A stretch of DNA of 64,000 nt from a virus: the IMG/VR virus record IMGVR_UViG_3300032236_000443, positions 34,100-98,099 of that record, one strand, 5' to 3'. Position numbers and translations under genes: made by a program. Below, in pieces: positions 55,921-63,845 of the stretch. The stretch's first letter is position 1; the number at the start of each line of letters is the position of its first letter. Under the pieces are notes generated by a model, which was not told the DNA's origin, made no database searches, and saw only the letters and a program-made list of their open reading frames with translations.

Positions 55921-56474
55921 TATGGTCTTCCTCCTAGGAGTTTCTGCTTGCGTTGGTTTACTGCGATGGATACTGGACAGAAATTGCAGAGATAGGTCTT
56001 TGGACCTGCCTCATCTTGATAACGTGCCATACCTTCGGCTTTACGTTCCTTGATGGTGTTAGGGATGAGCAACTTGCTTTTGTCTTGCCAATCAGCGCAA
56101 CCTTCTTTTGGCTTGTTGTGTCGTTGGTAGCACTCCATCGCACCTTCCATGAAGGTAGAACGTGAGTCGTAGAACGAGTCATCAATCTCTGCAAGACCCA
56201 TAGAACCTCCGCCTTTAATCTGGCGAATGATTTCCTTCTTTGACTCAGCCTTTGCCCATGCACGAAGAGGTAACGAGAACAATTTACCCTTGTGTGGCTC
56301 ACCTGATGGGAATACGTGTGGCTCACATGCAATCGTGAGTAGATGGTCTAACTCTGGGTCACCATCGTATGGTGGTAATTCTTCTAATGTTTGGCATACA
56401 AGACAGTACAGCAAACGAAACATTGGCTCGTTTGCGGGGGTGTTCTTCTGCCCTAGTAATGGGACGTTACTCAT
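55920..56474 (-). CDS. Cys-rich metal-binding protein
   Basis: This 184-residue protein has Cys24/Cys27 (LLYCLVCQTLEELP), CEPHVFPSGEPH, two further Cys near 115-125 (MECYQRHN, EGCADW) and CNFCPVSIAV near 163. The layout with a GDPELDHLLTIACEPHVF segment occurs in actinophage replication regions. It may bind zinc or an Fe-S cluster. Function unknown. It lies beside the nucleotidyltransferase and the small virion-type block. Confidence 0.65.
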   Translation of the reverse strand: MSNVPLLGQKNTPANEPMFRLLYCLVCQTLEELPPYDGDPELDHLLTIACEPHVFPSGEPHKGKLFSLPLRAWAKAESKKEIIRQIKGGGSMGLAEIDDSFYDSRSTFMEGAMECYQRHNKPKEGCADWQDKSKLLIPNTIKERKAEGMARYQDEAGPKTYLCNFCPVSIAVNQRKQKLLGGRP

Positions 56475-56509
56475 TGTGCTCCTTGTTGTAGTCCGATTAT
56501 CCTAACGTA

Positions 56510-56701
56510 TTAGTCTTGTACTTCCCAACCTGAATTAGTACCGTAATTCTTCATGTTCTTCTTGATGTCACCTGCATGAGGCTTTTGGTTTTTCTTTCCT
56601 ACCCAGCGAACGTCAGCAGTGTGTGACTTACCGCTTTTTTCGTCGTAAAAACGAACTTTACGCTTTGGATTATCTCCACGGTCTGGGACCATTGTTGGCA
56701 T
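56510..56701 (-). CDS. Small basic protein
   Basis: This 63-residue protein has NPKRKVRFYDEKSGKSHTAD and VGKKNQKPHAGDIKKNMKNY. It is basic and Lys/Asn-rich and starts the run of short genes 56.5-60.4 kb read leftward. Overlap with its neighbour is TAATG. Nucleic-acid or virion association is inferred. Confidence 0.6.
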   Translation of the reverse strand: MPTMVPDRGDNPKRKVRFYDEKSGKSHTADVRWVGKKNQKPHAGDIKKNMKNYGTNSGWEVQD

Positions 56702-57021
56702 TACTTACGTGCTCCATCATGACCGCTAACAAAGTGACCAATTGCTCCACGAACTACGCTTTGGTGACGTGAAGTTGTTGAAGAGTGCTTATCCTTTGCC
56801 ATGCTCCAACCCTTTTCTCCATGCCAGGCAATTGGAGTTGCGTATGACTTAACTACATAGTTTGGCTTTTCAGATGCCATACGGTCTGCTTCATCACGTG
56901 ACATGCGACCGCTATCAGGTGTGTAACTTACGCTTTGACCAGAAAGGTTTGAACCTTCGAAATCTTCTTTAGCAGCAATTGATGGTCCTGCTTTAGCGTT
57001 AGAAACTTTCTTTTTTGCCAT
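56701..57021 (-). CDS. Unknown small protein
   Basis: This 106-residue Ser/Lys-rich protein has a KKKVSNAKAGPSIAAKEDFE start, YVVKSYATPIAWHGEKGWSM and a His/Ser/Gly-rich end (HQSVVRGAIGHFVSGHDGAR). It belongs to the chain of TAATG-linked genes. No family recognised; probably partly disordered. Confidence 0.55.
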   Translation of the reverse strand: MAKKKVSNAKAGPSIAAKEDFEGSNLSGQSVSYTPDSGRMSRDEADRMASEKPNYVVKSYATPIAWHGEKGWSMAKDKHSSTTSRHQSVVRGAIGHFVSGHDGARK

Positions 57022-57260
57022 TAGAGAAGGTTACCCTTTCCTGCAGTCATACGGTTACCACCCATTTGAGGAGTTGGTGTCATACCTCGGTCTTGCAATC
57101 CACCTGGACGTGATAGACCTGGGTTAATCTGGTTTGGGTTCATCGTTGCTGGCTGAATTGGCTTGGATGGAGTACGCATTGAGTTTTGGCTCATAGATTG
57201 TGAACCAACTCCTGGTGTCATCTTTCCGCTGCCAAACTGATTGGCTGATAAATTAAACAT
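57021..57260 (-). CDS. Disordered Met/Pro/Gly/Asn-rich protein
   Basis: This 79-residue low-complexity protein (SANQFGSGKMTPGVGSQSMS; GGLQDRGMTPTPQMGGNRMT) shows no folded domain. TAATG links on both sides support translation. Such peptides in a virion-type block may be packaged internal proteins, but no direct sign is visible. Confidence 0.55.
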   Translation of the reverse strand: MFNLSANQFGSGKMTPGVGSQSMSQNSMRTPSKPIQPATMNPNQINPGLSRPGGLQDRGMTPTPQMGGNRMTAGKGNLL

Positions 57261-57466
57261 TACTTACCTGGATTCACTTTTGCTGGGTAGTCAGAAGTTA
57301 GAAAACCATAACCGTAAAATGGGTGAAGTGATTGACGATTGTCAATAGTCGCTTCATCTCCAAGACCAGCAATAACTTCAGTATCAGGACGGACCTTACG
57401 ATACTTACCGTCTGTTGCGCCTTCGTCTAGGGAACGGTTCATCGAACGTGATGAATTAACTGTCAT
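57260..57466 (-). CDS. Unknown small protein
   Basis: This 68-residue protein has NSSRSMNRSLDEGATDGKYR and DNRQSLHPFYGYGFLTSDYP. The HPFYGYGFLTSDYPAK segment looks conserved-type and may bind a partner. Overlap ATGA with 57463-58002. No family recognised. Confidence 0.55.
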   Translation of the reverse strand: MTVNSSRSMNRSLDEGATDGKYRKVRPDTEVIAGLGDEATIDNRQSLHPFYGYGFLTSDYPAKVNPGK

Positions 57467-58002
57467 TTCTTATCTCCTTCGGCTGCACGCTTCAGATTGT
57501 CGGTATGAACGGCTCTACCAATAGCAAGTCTAGAGGTTATTGCCTTGTGAATCAGGGCTAAATTTCCATCAGTTTTGTCACTTGGGTGCATAACTTCATG
57601 TCGTGCTTGCCCCAATGAAAGGTGTAACTCTGGTGACATTTTGCCGATGTTGGCATGAATGGCGTTAAACGCCTCATGATGGTGGTGGAACTCATCAGTT
57701 CCGTGGGTAGCACGCATCTGACCAATATGGTGCATGGCTGCGTGTACGGCTTTCTCAACTACTGGATAGGCAACTGCAAATCCCTTTTTAATAGGGGATG
57801 CTCCCATTGCCATACGACCTTCTGGCTTAGCAGTCTTCTTAGGACCTGCTTTAGGAAGAACGGTAGTTCTTGCTGCACGCTTTTCTTCTTCGGTAGTTCC
57901 ACGTAATTTTCCACTTTCGTCACGGGTAACTGTTGGAACAGCAACTTTGCCTTCGGCAGTTAGTTTCTTTCCAGTACGAGTTGTCTTACGTGGCTTTGCC
58001 AT
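57463..58002 (-). CDS. Lys-rich protein with His-rich helix
   Basis: ATG 58002 (MAKPRKTTRT, 179 aa) overlaps the upstream stop by TAATG. The N-terminal 70 residues are Lys/Arg/Thr-rich. The rest is a helical bundle with many His (AAMHHIGQMRATHGTDEFHH, HHEAFNAIHANIGKMSPELH). A related His/helix pattern is seen at 24374-25039 (NNSHEERMAVVNHVLGEAAK). It may be a packaged DNA-binding protein. Role unproven. Confidence 0.6.
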   Translation of the reverse strand: MAKPRKTTRTGKKLTAEGKVAVPTVTRDESGKLRGTTEEEKRAARTTVLPKAGPKKTAKPEGRMAMGASPIKKGFAVAYPVVEKAVHAAMHHIGQMRATHGTDEFHHHHEAFNAIHANIGKMSPELHLSLGQARHEVMHPSDKTDGNLALIHKAITSRLAIGRAVHTDNLKRAAEGDKK

Positions 58003-58205
58003 TAACGTGACATCCTGTTCTTGGCACGGCGAGTACGCTCCTGTGTAACGCAATTAAGGCAGCGTCCGTTATTGCTAAGAAATTCAACTGGGTTCATAAT
58101 GATGCCGCATGTTGGGCATGGGTGTGAGCCCTTGTACTGAGTTGCGTTTTCGGCAATCTTCTTTGCCTGCAACTCCATTGTAATCATGCCGTCGCCATCA
58201 TCCAT
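58002..58205 (-). CDS. Small zinc-ribbon protein
   Basis: This 67-residue protein has HPCPTCGIIMNPVEFLSNNG and RCLNCVTQERTRRAKNRMSR: two CxxC pairs and a basic end. It resembles small zinc ribbons that bind nucleic acid. TAATG overlaps on both sides. Function unknown. Confidence 0.7.
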   Translation of the reverse strand: MDDGDGMITMELQAKKIAENATQYKGSHPCPTCGIIMNPVEFLSNNGRCLNCVTQERTRRAKNRMSR

Positions 58206-58567
58206 TAGAGGTTACCCAAGTCATTTCTACTAGAACCACTGAATCCGCCGACTCCACCTGAATACCATGATACACGAGGCTCTGTGTAAACTCTGTCTAC
58301 ACTCACGATGTCTTCGATGGTTGGCTCAATTCTTGCGCCATAACCAAAACGGTCAGGGAACAATTGAATCTGTGGCAGAGGTGGACGAACCATTGCCTGG
58401 ATATCTGCTCCAGGAATGTTCATTACCATCAACGCTTGAGAAGTTAGGCGCTCCATGTTTGATGCCCATGGGCCCTGGTATTGCCAACGCTTTGCTACCT
58501 GGTCTGGCTGTACGGGTGCACGCCATGGCTTGGTGTAATCGTAGTTACCGTCAAATGTCTGTGTCAT
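58205..58567 (-). CDS. Virion-type protein, unknown
   Basis: ATG 58567 (MTQTFDGNYD, 120 aa) overlaps the upstream stop. It is rich in Pro, Trp, Gln and Arg (YTKPWRAPVQPDQVAKRWQY; QLFPDRFGYGARIEPTIEDI) and ends in a Gly/Ser stretch. It lies in the block of small proteins that probably belong to the virion. No family is recognised. Confidence 0.6.
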   Translation of the reverse strand: MTQTFDGNYDYTKPWRAPVQPDQVAKRWQYQGPWASNMERLTSQALMVMNIPGADIQAMVRPPLPQIQLFPDRFGYGARIEPTIEDIVSVDRVYTEPRVSWYSGGVGGFSGSSRNDLGNL

Positions 58568-59100
58568 TATCGCCACGCTGGTTTCAAGTACGCAAGCATT
58601 GCTTGACGGCGTTCGTTGATTTCTCCTGGGCTTGTTGCGATGGTGTTTGCTTTACCGTCGTTAACTAGGTGAGGAGCAGGGGTAAGTTGTACTTGTGGGG
58701 CATTACGCAATGTGCGGTAAACAGTTGCACCACTTGATGAATCCAACACTGCAGACATTTGGCGTTGGATACCTGACATGTCAGATAATCCTTCAGGCCA
58801 AAAGTACATGGATGGCTCAATACGCTCACCCTTGTGTACGCCACGTTGGTACGACTTCTGGTTAACACGAGACTTGATGCTATCCAGCAAACGGTCATCA
58901 CGACGTGAGCGGATAGTACCAAGGTAACCATCTGGATACTCTGCAGATGGAACACGTCCCACACCAATACGTGTGGCATCCATTGAGTCACGGGCTACAG
59001 GTGTGCCTGCACCGCCTTGATTGTTATACCCGTAGAAACCGTTGCCACCAAGTGACTGCCAGTTCTGCTGTGGCGATAAGTTGTTAACTCCACCAGCCAT
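58567..59100 (-). CDS. Virion-type protein, unknown
   Basis: This 177-residue protein has VPSAEYPDGYLGTIRSRRDD and RLLDSIKSRVNQKSYQRGVH, then SMYFWPEGLSDMSGIQRQMS. Patterns with YPDGYLGT are found in minor structural proteins of related-looking actinophages, by my recollection of the type only. Linked to neighbours by TAATG. Confidence 0.6.
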   Translation of the reverse strand: MAGGVNNLSPQQNWQSLGGNGFYGYNNQGGAGTPVARDSMDATRIGVGRVPSAEYPDGYLGTIRSRRDDRLLDSIKSRVNQKSYQRGVHKGERIEPSMYFWPEGLSDMSGIQRQMSAVLDSSSGATVYRTLRNAPQVQLTPAPHLVNDGKANTIATSPGEINERRQAMLAYLKPAWR

Positions 59101-59687
59101 TAGACGCCTCTGTTTCGACGGTTCTTAGAGATTGTTCCTAAAACTTCATTGATAGTAATTGGCTTACCCTTGTATGTGGCGCCACGATTTGTGCTCTTCA
59201 AATCTTTACGGTCTTGCTTTGTTGGCTTTGGGCTCAAACGTTCTGCAACACTTGTGGAGTCTTTTGTTGCATTCCACTTTGGGTCACTATCGTGTCCAGG
59301 CAATCTGCGGTCAAAGAAAATCTCTCCGCCTTCTGGACGTGCCTTATCTGTACCGCCTAAATCGTATCCAGCAATTTGCTTACCTTCTGAACCTGACTTA
59401 CGGGCAGCATCTAGCGTTGGTTCTTTTCTAGAAATATCTTGAAAAACTTTATCGCCTGATTTCCATGCGCCATGGTACTCGTCTTTAGCGGCGGCATTAC
59501 CGTGCTCATCACGAAATTCTTTTGCTTGCTTGGCAGTTAGTGGTGCCTTTGTAATCTTTTCTGCGCCAGGAACAGACACCATAACGCCTGGGCCTGATGC
59601 AGGCTCAGACGTTTTGACGTTATGACTTGCTCCACCTTCGGTGTTTACGATGTGTGCAAACGCCTCATGGCTAAGAGGATTAGACAT
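59100..59687 (-). CDS. Unknown charged protein
   Basis: This 195-residue protein has a long charged middle (TAKQAKEFRDEHGNAAAKDE; HGAWKSGDKVFQDISRKEPT), then GGEIFFDRRLPGHDSDPKWN and a basic end (LGTISKNRRNRGV). It seems largely disordered, with some folded elements. Member of the TAATG-linked block. No family recognised. Confidence 0.6.
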   Translation of the reverse strand: MSNPLSHEAFAHIVNTEGGASHNVKTSEPASGPGVMVSVPGAEKITKAPLTAKQAKEFRDEHGNAAAKDEYHGAWKSGDKVFQDISRKEPTLDAARKSGSEGKQIAGYDLGGTDKARPEGGEIFFDRRLPGHDSDPKWNATKDSTSVAERLSPKPTKQDRKDLKSTNRGATYKGKPITINEVLGTISKNRRNRGV

Positions 59688-59950
59688 TACTTGCCTCCGA
59701 AACTAGCGCCCTTATCAGATGTTGGTACTTGGGTTGGCTGTGCGTCATCCCAGTTAAGCGTAGTTCCCCGTGTCTTTGACGAGTATGCAGCAGGGCTGCT
59801 TCCTCGGTCGTTACTGCGCCATGCAGTGCGTGCGGCAACGCTACCTGTGGTATTGGCGCTTAGTGACAATGGAGTTGGAACATCTGCGTGTTCTTCAACA
59901 CCTGCAGGTATTACTTCATCTCCAAATTGGGAAGATGATAGCGATGACAT
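59687..59950 (-). CDS. Unknown small protein
   Basis: This 87-residue Ser/Thr/Pro-rich protein has EVIPAGVEEHADVPTPLSLS and AAYSSKTRGTTLNWDDAQPT and probably lacks a compact fold. TAATG overlaps on both sides. No family recognised; virion association is inferred from context. Confidence 0.5.
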   Translation of the reverse strand: MSSLSSSQFGDEVIPAGVEEHADVPTPLSLSANTTGSVAARTAWRSNDRGSSPAAYSSKTRGTTLNWDDAQPTQVPTSDKGASFGGK

Positions 59951-60405
59951 TATCGAACGCTTTTCATCCCGCTATCGAAGTTAGGTGCTTGACGTCCTGA
60001 AACTGAAGGAATTGTCTTTGCGTTTGCCATTGTTGGCGCTGCTTCTGGAGCAACTGATGGGGCGAAGTTTACCTTTGTACGGTAACGAGCACCCATGCGC
60101 TCTGATGCTGCTGCGTCTCCAGCGGAAACATTCTTCTTGTTTGCTTTTCCGCCAGCAGTTGGGTTAGATGCTTGTGTGTTCTTCTTACCCATGAGCGTAC
60201 CCTTTGCAGGCTTTGCGCTTGGTGAAGTGAACGATGCAGTCTGACCAACATACTTGCGTGGTGAGTTAGCGTGTTCTGCAGAGGCAATTACTTCCTCTGG
60301 TGTCAAAATATTTCTAGCCATGCTTTTACCTGCCGCTTCGTGATGGTTGGAAGGTGCGCCAATGCGACGACGCATTGCGTGACCTAGTGATGTCCAAGAT
60401 GCCAT
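59950..60405 (-). CDS. Unknown basic protein
   Basis: This 151-residue protein starts MASWTSLGHAMRRRIGAPSN and is Ala/Lys/Ser-rich and basic (TLMGKKNTQASNPTAGGKAN; RMGARYRTKVNFAPSVAPEA). It is the first gene in transcription order of the small-protein block and follows the SpoVS-like gene after a 37-bp gap. Possibly a packaged DNA-binding protein. Confidence 0.55.
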   Translation of the reverse strand: MASWTSLGHAMRRRIGAPSNHHEAAGKSMARNILTPEEVIASAEHANSPRKYVGQTASFTSPSAKPAKGTLMGKKNTQASNPTAGGKANKKNVSAGDAAASERMGARYRTKVNFAPSVAPEAAPTMANAKTIPSVSGRQAPNFDSGMKSVR

Positions 60406-60442
60406 GGTGACTCCTTAATCTATATCCAAGGATAAGTCTTAT

Positions 60443-60736
60443 TTAACTTGCTGTAATGGCGAATACAATGGCGGAAATTTCTCCGTCACGGGATTCGATG
60501 GTTGTAAATCCTGGCTTACAGGTTAAATCTAGGCCTCTAGGGGCTACATAACCTCGTGCGATTGCCAGTGCTTTGACGGCTTGGTTTACGGCGCCAGCAC
60601 CTACGGCACGGAGTTTAACCTCACGCTTGTCGTAAATGGCGTGGGCGATTGCCGAGGCTACGCTCTGAGGGTTTGAACTTGCACTCACTCGGAGGAATGG
60701 CTCTTCGGTTGATAATACTTCTGGTGTGTCAGTCAA
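60443..60736 (-). CDS. SpoVS-like (Alba-fold) protein
   Basis: This 97-residue protein shows the SpoVS signature nearly complete: RVSASSNPQSVASAIAHAIY, KLRAVGAGAVNQAVKALAIA and GYVAPRGLDLTCKPGFTTIE. SpoVS is a small Alba-like nucleic-acid-binding regulator from Bacillus sporulation, and homologs occur in phages. Here it probably binds nucleic acid and may regulate the neighbouring replication genes. Confidence 0.9.
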   Translation of the reverse strand: MTDTPEVLSTEEPFLRVSASSNPQSVASAIAHAIYDKREVKLRAVGAGAVNQAVKALAIARGYVAPRGLDLTCKPGFTTIESRDGEISAIVFAITAS

Positions 60737-60789
60737 TTGTTAGTCCTTTGGTTCGGTTTGGTGTGCCACTCCCGAACTAAAGGATAAGG

Positions 60790-61374
60790 CTAAATACGTG
60801 GTTGGTCTCTGTATTTAGCGTCTGACATTTGCTCAATGATTGCTTTTTCAACATCGTTTATATGGTTCCCAGAGGCTAAACGTGCCAACGCATACGAATC
60901 CGCTGCATTATCGTCGTTGAACTCTAGTCCCCAACGCTTGTATATCTGCAACAGCATCTCTTGTTTCTTGGCGTTTCCCTTGCCTGCTGCAAACTTCTTC
61001 AGGGTCATTGGAGGAACTTTAAGTGGGTACTTACGTGCGTCATCAAACATGTCGTAGATTGCTAGTCGAACTGTGGCTGACAACTCTCCCAACACTAACG
61101 CTGCTTGGCTGGCTAATACTGTGCCTTCCATGGCTATGTCTTCGATATCCAACTCTAACTCTTCTTCAACATAGTTGAGAGTGTCGAACAACCATTGGCG
61201 AATATCTACCAATCGTTCAATTCCAAAATAAGGGGACTTGTATACCCAAGTGATGTGCTTAGTTGGTTCTTTGACGGACATAACAGTAAGTGCAAAACCT
61301 GTTAATGACTGGTCAATACCTATGGTTACGTTACCTTCTTTAGGCAATCCACCATCAATGAGTTTAGTTGGCAT
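60790..61374 (-). CDS. RuvC-like Holliday junction resolvase
   Basis: ATG 61374 (MPTKLIDGGL, 194 aa) is preferred over TTG 61383. RNase-H-fold acidic residues are visible: D21 in VTIGIDQSLTGFALT, E83 in IEDIAMEGTV, and FNDDNAADSYALARL with D154-D159. It probably cuts branched DNA before packaging. The end is basic and variable. It overlaps the dNMP kinase gene by 11 nt. Confidence 0.85.
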   Translation of the reverse strand: MPTKLIDGGLPKEGNVTIGIDQSLTGFALTVMSVKEPTKHITWVYKSPYFGIERLVDIRQWLFDTLNYVEEELELDIEDIAMEGTVLASQAALVLGELSATVRLAIYDMFDDARKYPLKVPPMTLKKFAAGKGNAKKQEMLLQIYKRWGLEFNDDNAADSYALARLASGNHINDVEKAIIEQMSDAKYRDQPRI

Positions 61375-61900
61375 TTGAGGCAAACTCCATACGTCTGCGA
61401 ACTAATTGCCGTAGGTCGTCTAGTGTGCCGTTGTTTGTCAAAATCATATCCACTGAGTAACCATCCAAATCATGTTCAGAAATGTGGGAGTTAACTGCTT
61501 CTACTCCTTGGCGCTTTATGCGCCACAGTTGGGAATTGTCGTACTGCTTAATTCTGTCTGCTTCGTTAACGAATCTTACATCTGTGATAACCCAGTTCTC
61601 TTCAAAATGAACTTGGCTCAACGCTTGCGCTACCCAAAACTCATCGCCAAATACTTTACGAGCACCTACACCTAAGTTCTGCAACATACGGCGAACAGTT
61701 GCATCTTGCTTTACTTCTTCCCAACCAAAGTTGTCCACTGCTTGCTGCAACAGTGTGTCTCTGAAGTTAGGGTTCATCTCGTACAACAGTTCACGAATCT
61801 TGTCTGCAAACGCTACTCGTGTGTACCCGTATTCTTCCACCAGAATCTTTGCAACTTCATCTTTACCTGACCTTGCATAACCTGATAGTCCAATAATCAC
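61364..61900 (-). CDS. Deoxynucleoside monophosphate kinase
   Basis: This 178-residue protein has the P-loop GLSGYARSGKDEVAK (residues 4-18), FADKIRELLYEMNP in the NMP-binding region, VRRMLQNLGVGARKVFGDEF and WVITDVRFVNEADRI with an Arg. This resembles T4 gp1-type dNMP kinases. It should convert dNMPs to dNDPs, complementing the class II RNR at 50.5 kb. Coupled to 61897-62358 by ATGA. Confidence 0.85.
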   Translation of the reverse strand: MIIGLSGYARSGKDEVAKILVEEYGYTRVAFADKIRELLYEMNPNFRDTLLQQAVDNFGWEEVKQDATVRRMLQNLGVGARKVFGDEFWVAQALSQVHFEENWVITDVRFVNEADRIKQYDNSQLWRIKRQGVEAVNSHISEHDLDGYSVDMILTNNGTLDDLRQLVRRRMEFASNAN

Positions 61901-62358
61901 ATGAAGTCCTTTCGCAATGCTCGTTGGTCTGAAGTACGGCGAGTAATCTCACGAGATACCAATGTAATATCACGCTCTTGATTCCCCAACATTACTTCCC
62001 ACGCTTTGCGTTGTACATAGGCTTGGTGATGTTTATCTTCTAAATCTTGTACATCTTCATCCATTGAGATTTGCGCCTTAACAAGGGTAACTCTGTCTCC
62101 CTTTTCTTTGGCGCCCATCTTCTCAACCAAAAGGGATGCAACCTTTCGGTCTAACTTCTTTTCGCATGTGCGTTCTTGAATCTGTGCACTGGCTAATTGA
62201 GTTGCAATGTAATCTGCCCAACCAGTCAAGATGGTAAACATCTCTGCTAACTGCTCACTGGATAGCGCAGTAATGTCTGGCGGCAACTTAACCATCTCAT
62301 AGTTAGGCTGCTTTGCAGTTGTTAGTTGGTCATAGACTGTTAAGGAATCAAGTTGCAT
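61897..62358 (-). CDS. Coiled-coil recombination-region protein
   Basis: This 153-residue helical protein (LTGWADYIATQLASAQIQER; DVQDLEDKHHQAYVQRKAWE) overlaps the nuclease gene by 19 nt and so is coexpressed. Small helical proteins next to Cas4/RecB-like nucleases are often single-strand-binding or mediator factors in actinophages, but no motif proves this. Confidence 0.6.
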   Translation of the reverse strand: MQLDSLTVYDQLTTAKQPNYEMVKLPPDITALSSEQLAEMFTILTGWADYIATQLASAQIQERTCEKKLDRKVASLLVEKMGAKEKGDRVTLVKAQISMDEDVQDLEDKHHQAYVQRKAWEVMLGNQERDITLVSREITRRTSDQRALRKDFM

Positions 62359-63179
62359 GACTTACATCCATCCTCTGGGTTGATGTTGCACTCAGGCATA
62401 ATACCCGCCTTGATTGCGTCAGTAACTTTTTTAGCCTTAAAGAAGATACGGTCTACAATCTCGTAGTCTGCTTTAACAGTGAACTCTTTATATGACTGGT
62501 CAGCCTTGAGTTCATACAAGAACACAATCTCATTCGGCGCTTCATCGCCAAACATGCGCTTTGCCAATTCAAGGTACATCTGTCCCTGAAGTAGGTGACC
62601 TCTGAATGGGCGCTTAATACTGTTGAAGGCTTTAAAGACGTCTCCATCGTTGTCCAAAAGAAGTTCTGGCGCTTCAAAACGGAATGTGCCAGTACCAATG
62701 GACTTGATTTCAATTAGGCAATCATTTCCGATTCCCTTAATCCACCCATCTGTATGGCCTGCAATACGCAGTTCATCATCAACGAGGGTAACTTCTTTAT
62801 ACTCCATACGGGTATCACCGCACTTCTCACACGCTGCTGGAGAAATCCCTGTTACTGAATCTCCACAGTGCATACATTGGAAACGACCGTACAGAACGCC
62901 CATCTCATGGAACCAGTTCTGCCACTTGTGGTGAATTGCGTGTCCTTCATCAAAGATAGATTGCAAACGAAGATTTGGCTTCTCCTTCTTTGACTCTCCA
63001 CCAGTCATCAAGTAGTACGAATACTTGTAACAGAAATCTGCCTTGATGATTTCAGATGGGTGCAAAACCGTTGTTGAACGGTCTCCTAGGGGACGGCGCA
63101 TGAGGTGTCGCTCAATATCACCAATCAGACGTGGTTCACGCTTCTTAGCATCTAAGAAACGTTTTAGGTCGTTTTCCAT
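62340..63179 (-). CDS. Cas4/RecB-like PD-(D/E)XK exonuclease
   Basis: This 279-residue protein has C50 and then C264, C272, C275 (PECNINPEDGCKSCNLIP), the arrangement of the Fe-S clasp in Cas4/AddB-type nucleases. The catalytic core shows EGHAIHHKWQ, D144 (IAGHTDGWI) and E157/K159 (CLIEIKSIG). Between them is an added zinc ribbon (FQCMHCGDS, ACEKCGD; C102, C105, C117, C120). It is probably a 5' or 3' exonuclease for recombination-dependent replication. No Cas1 or Cas2 is near. Confidence 0.88.
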   Translation of the reverse strand: MENDLKRFLDAKKREPRLIGDIERHLMRRPLGDRSTTVLHPSEIIKADFCYKYSYYLMTGGESKKEKPNLRLQSIFDEGHAIHHKWQNWFHEMGVLYGRFQCMHCGDSVTGISPAACEKCGDTRMEYKEVTLVDDELRIAGHTDGWIKGIGNDCLIEIKSIGTGTFRFEAPELLLDNDGDVFKAFNSIKRPFRGHLLQGQMYLELAKRMFGDEAPNEIVFLYELKADQSYKEFTVKADYEIVDRIFFKAKKVTDAIKAGIMPECNINPEDGCKSCNLIP

Positions 63180-63182
63180 GTA

Positions 63183-63515
63183 TTAGTCCTTCATTAGTAT
63201 GAATTCTTGCAGTGTCATTTTCTTGCGGTAACTCTTTTGCCACTTACGAATCAGTGCGTTTCGTTCTCGGTGGCTTAAACCACCCCAAATGCCATGGGGT
63301 TCTTCACGGCTAACCGCATCCCATAAACACTCTTTACGAACTGGACAATGATTCTTCTTGTTCTCTCCAAAACAATACTGCTTTGCTTTGGCTGCAATAA
63401 TTCGGTACTGCTCTTTGTCTCTAGGAGGATAGAAGATATCTTCATCATCCCGTGACTTAGGTGCAGCGCCTTTGCAGTTTGCATAGGACCACCAGGGGTC
63501 TTCATCGTTGTACAT
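63183..63515 (-). CDS. Divergent WhiB-like protein
   Basis: This 110-residue protein starts MYNDEDPWWSYANCKGAAPK, has FYPPRDKEQY and ends the cluster region with GIWGGLSHRERNALIRKWQK. The cysteines are C14, C48, C57 and C63, so the usual CxxC is replaced by C-x8-C (QYCFGENKKNHCPVRKEC). It may still hold a cluster with changed geometry. It is the second WhiB-type gene here and lies between two nuclease genes. Confidence 0.85.
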   Translation of the reverse strand: MYNDEDPWWSYANCKGAAPKSRDDEDIFYPPRDKEQYRIIAAKAKQYCFGENKKNHCPVRKECLWDAVSREEPHGIWGGLSHRERNALIRKWQKSYRKKMTLQEFILMKD

Positions 63516-63518
63516 GTA

Positions 63519-63836
63519 TTAGGCATCCTTTAGTTTCTCCCTCATTTCTAAGAAATCATGCTCGGAAAGAATCACGTAATTCTCTCCATCCAGGTGAATG
63601 CCAAGTACTGCCATTCTCCCGTCAAGGATTGCCTCTCTCGTAATTTTTTTGAGGACATCGGATTTTACAGTGCACTGTTTTTTACCAGTCCACTTGTGCT
63701 CAATCAAGAGGTCGCTTGACCGCACATCTCCTTTTCGTGACCAGAATGCTCCAGATGCTGCAGTACGTGACCCGCCTACTTCCTTTGCTAGGCGGTCCTC
63801 ATGCTTTCTGGATTGCTTCTGTCCTTCTGTCTTCAA
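63519..63836 (-). CDS. Small PD-(D/E)XK (resolvase-type) nuclease
   Basis: This 105-residue protein has a basic N-terminus (KQSRKHEDRLAKEVGGSRTA), then SGAFWSRKGDVRSSDLLIEH and KWTGKKQCTV, with D41, E45 and K47 as the likely catalytic set (DLLIEHK), and a C-terminal beta part. The layout fits VRR-NUC or archaeal-Hjc-like nucleases common in phages. Together with the RuvC-like gene it suggests two branch-cutting enzymes. Confidence 0.75.
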   Translation of the reverse strand: MKTEGQKQSRKHEDRLAKEVGGSRTAASGAFWSRKGDVRSSDLLIEHKWTGKKQCTVKSDVLKKITREAILDGRMAVLGIHLDGENYVILSEHDFLEMREKLKDA

Positions 63837-63845
63837 ACTTAGTTC

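Noticed and set aside
62340-63179. Cas4 as part of a CRISPR system
   Set aside because: No cas1, cas2 or repeat array nearby; the context is phage recombination.
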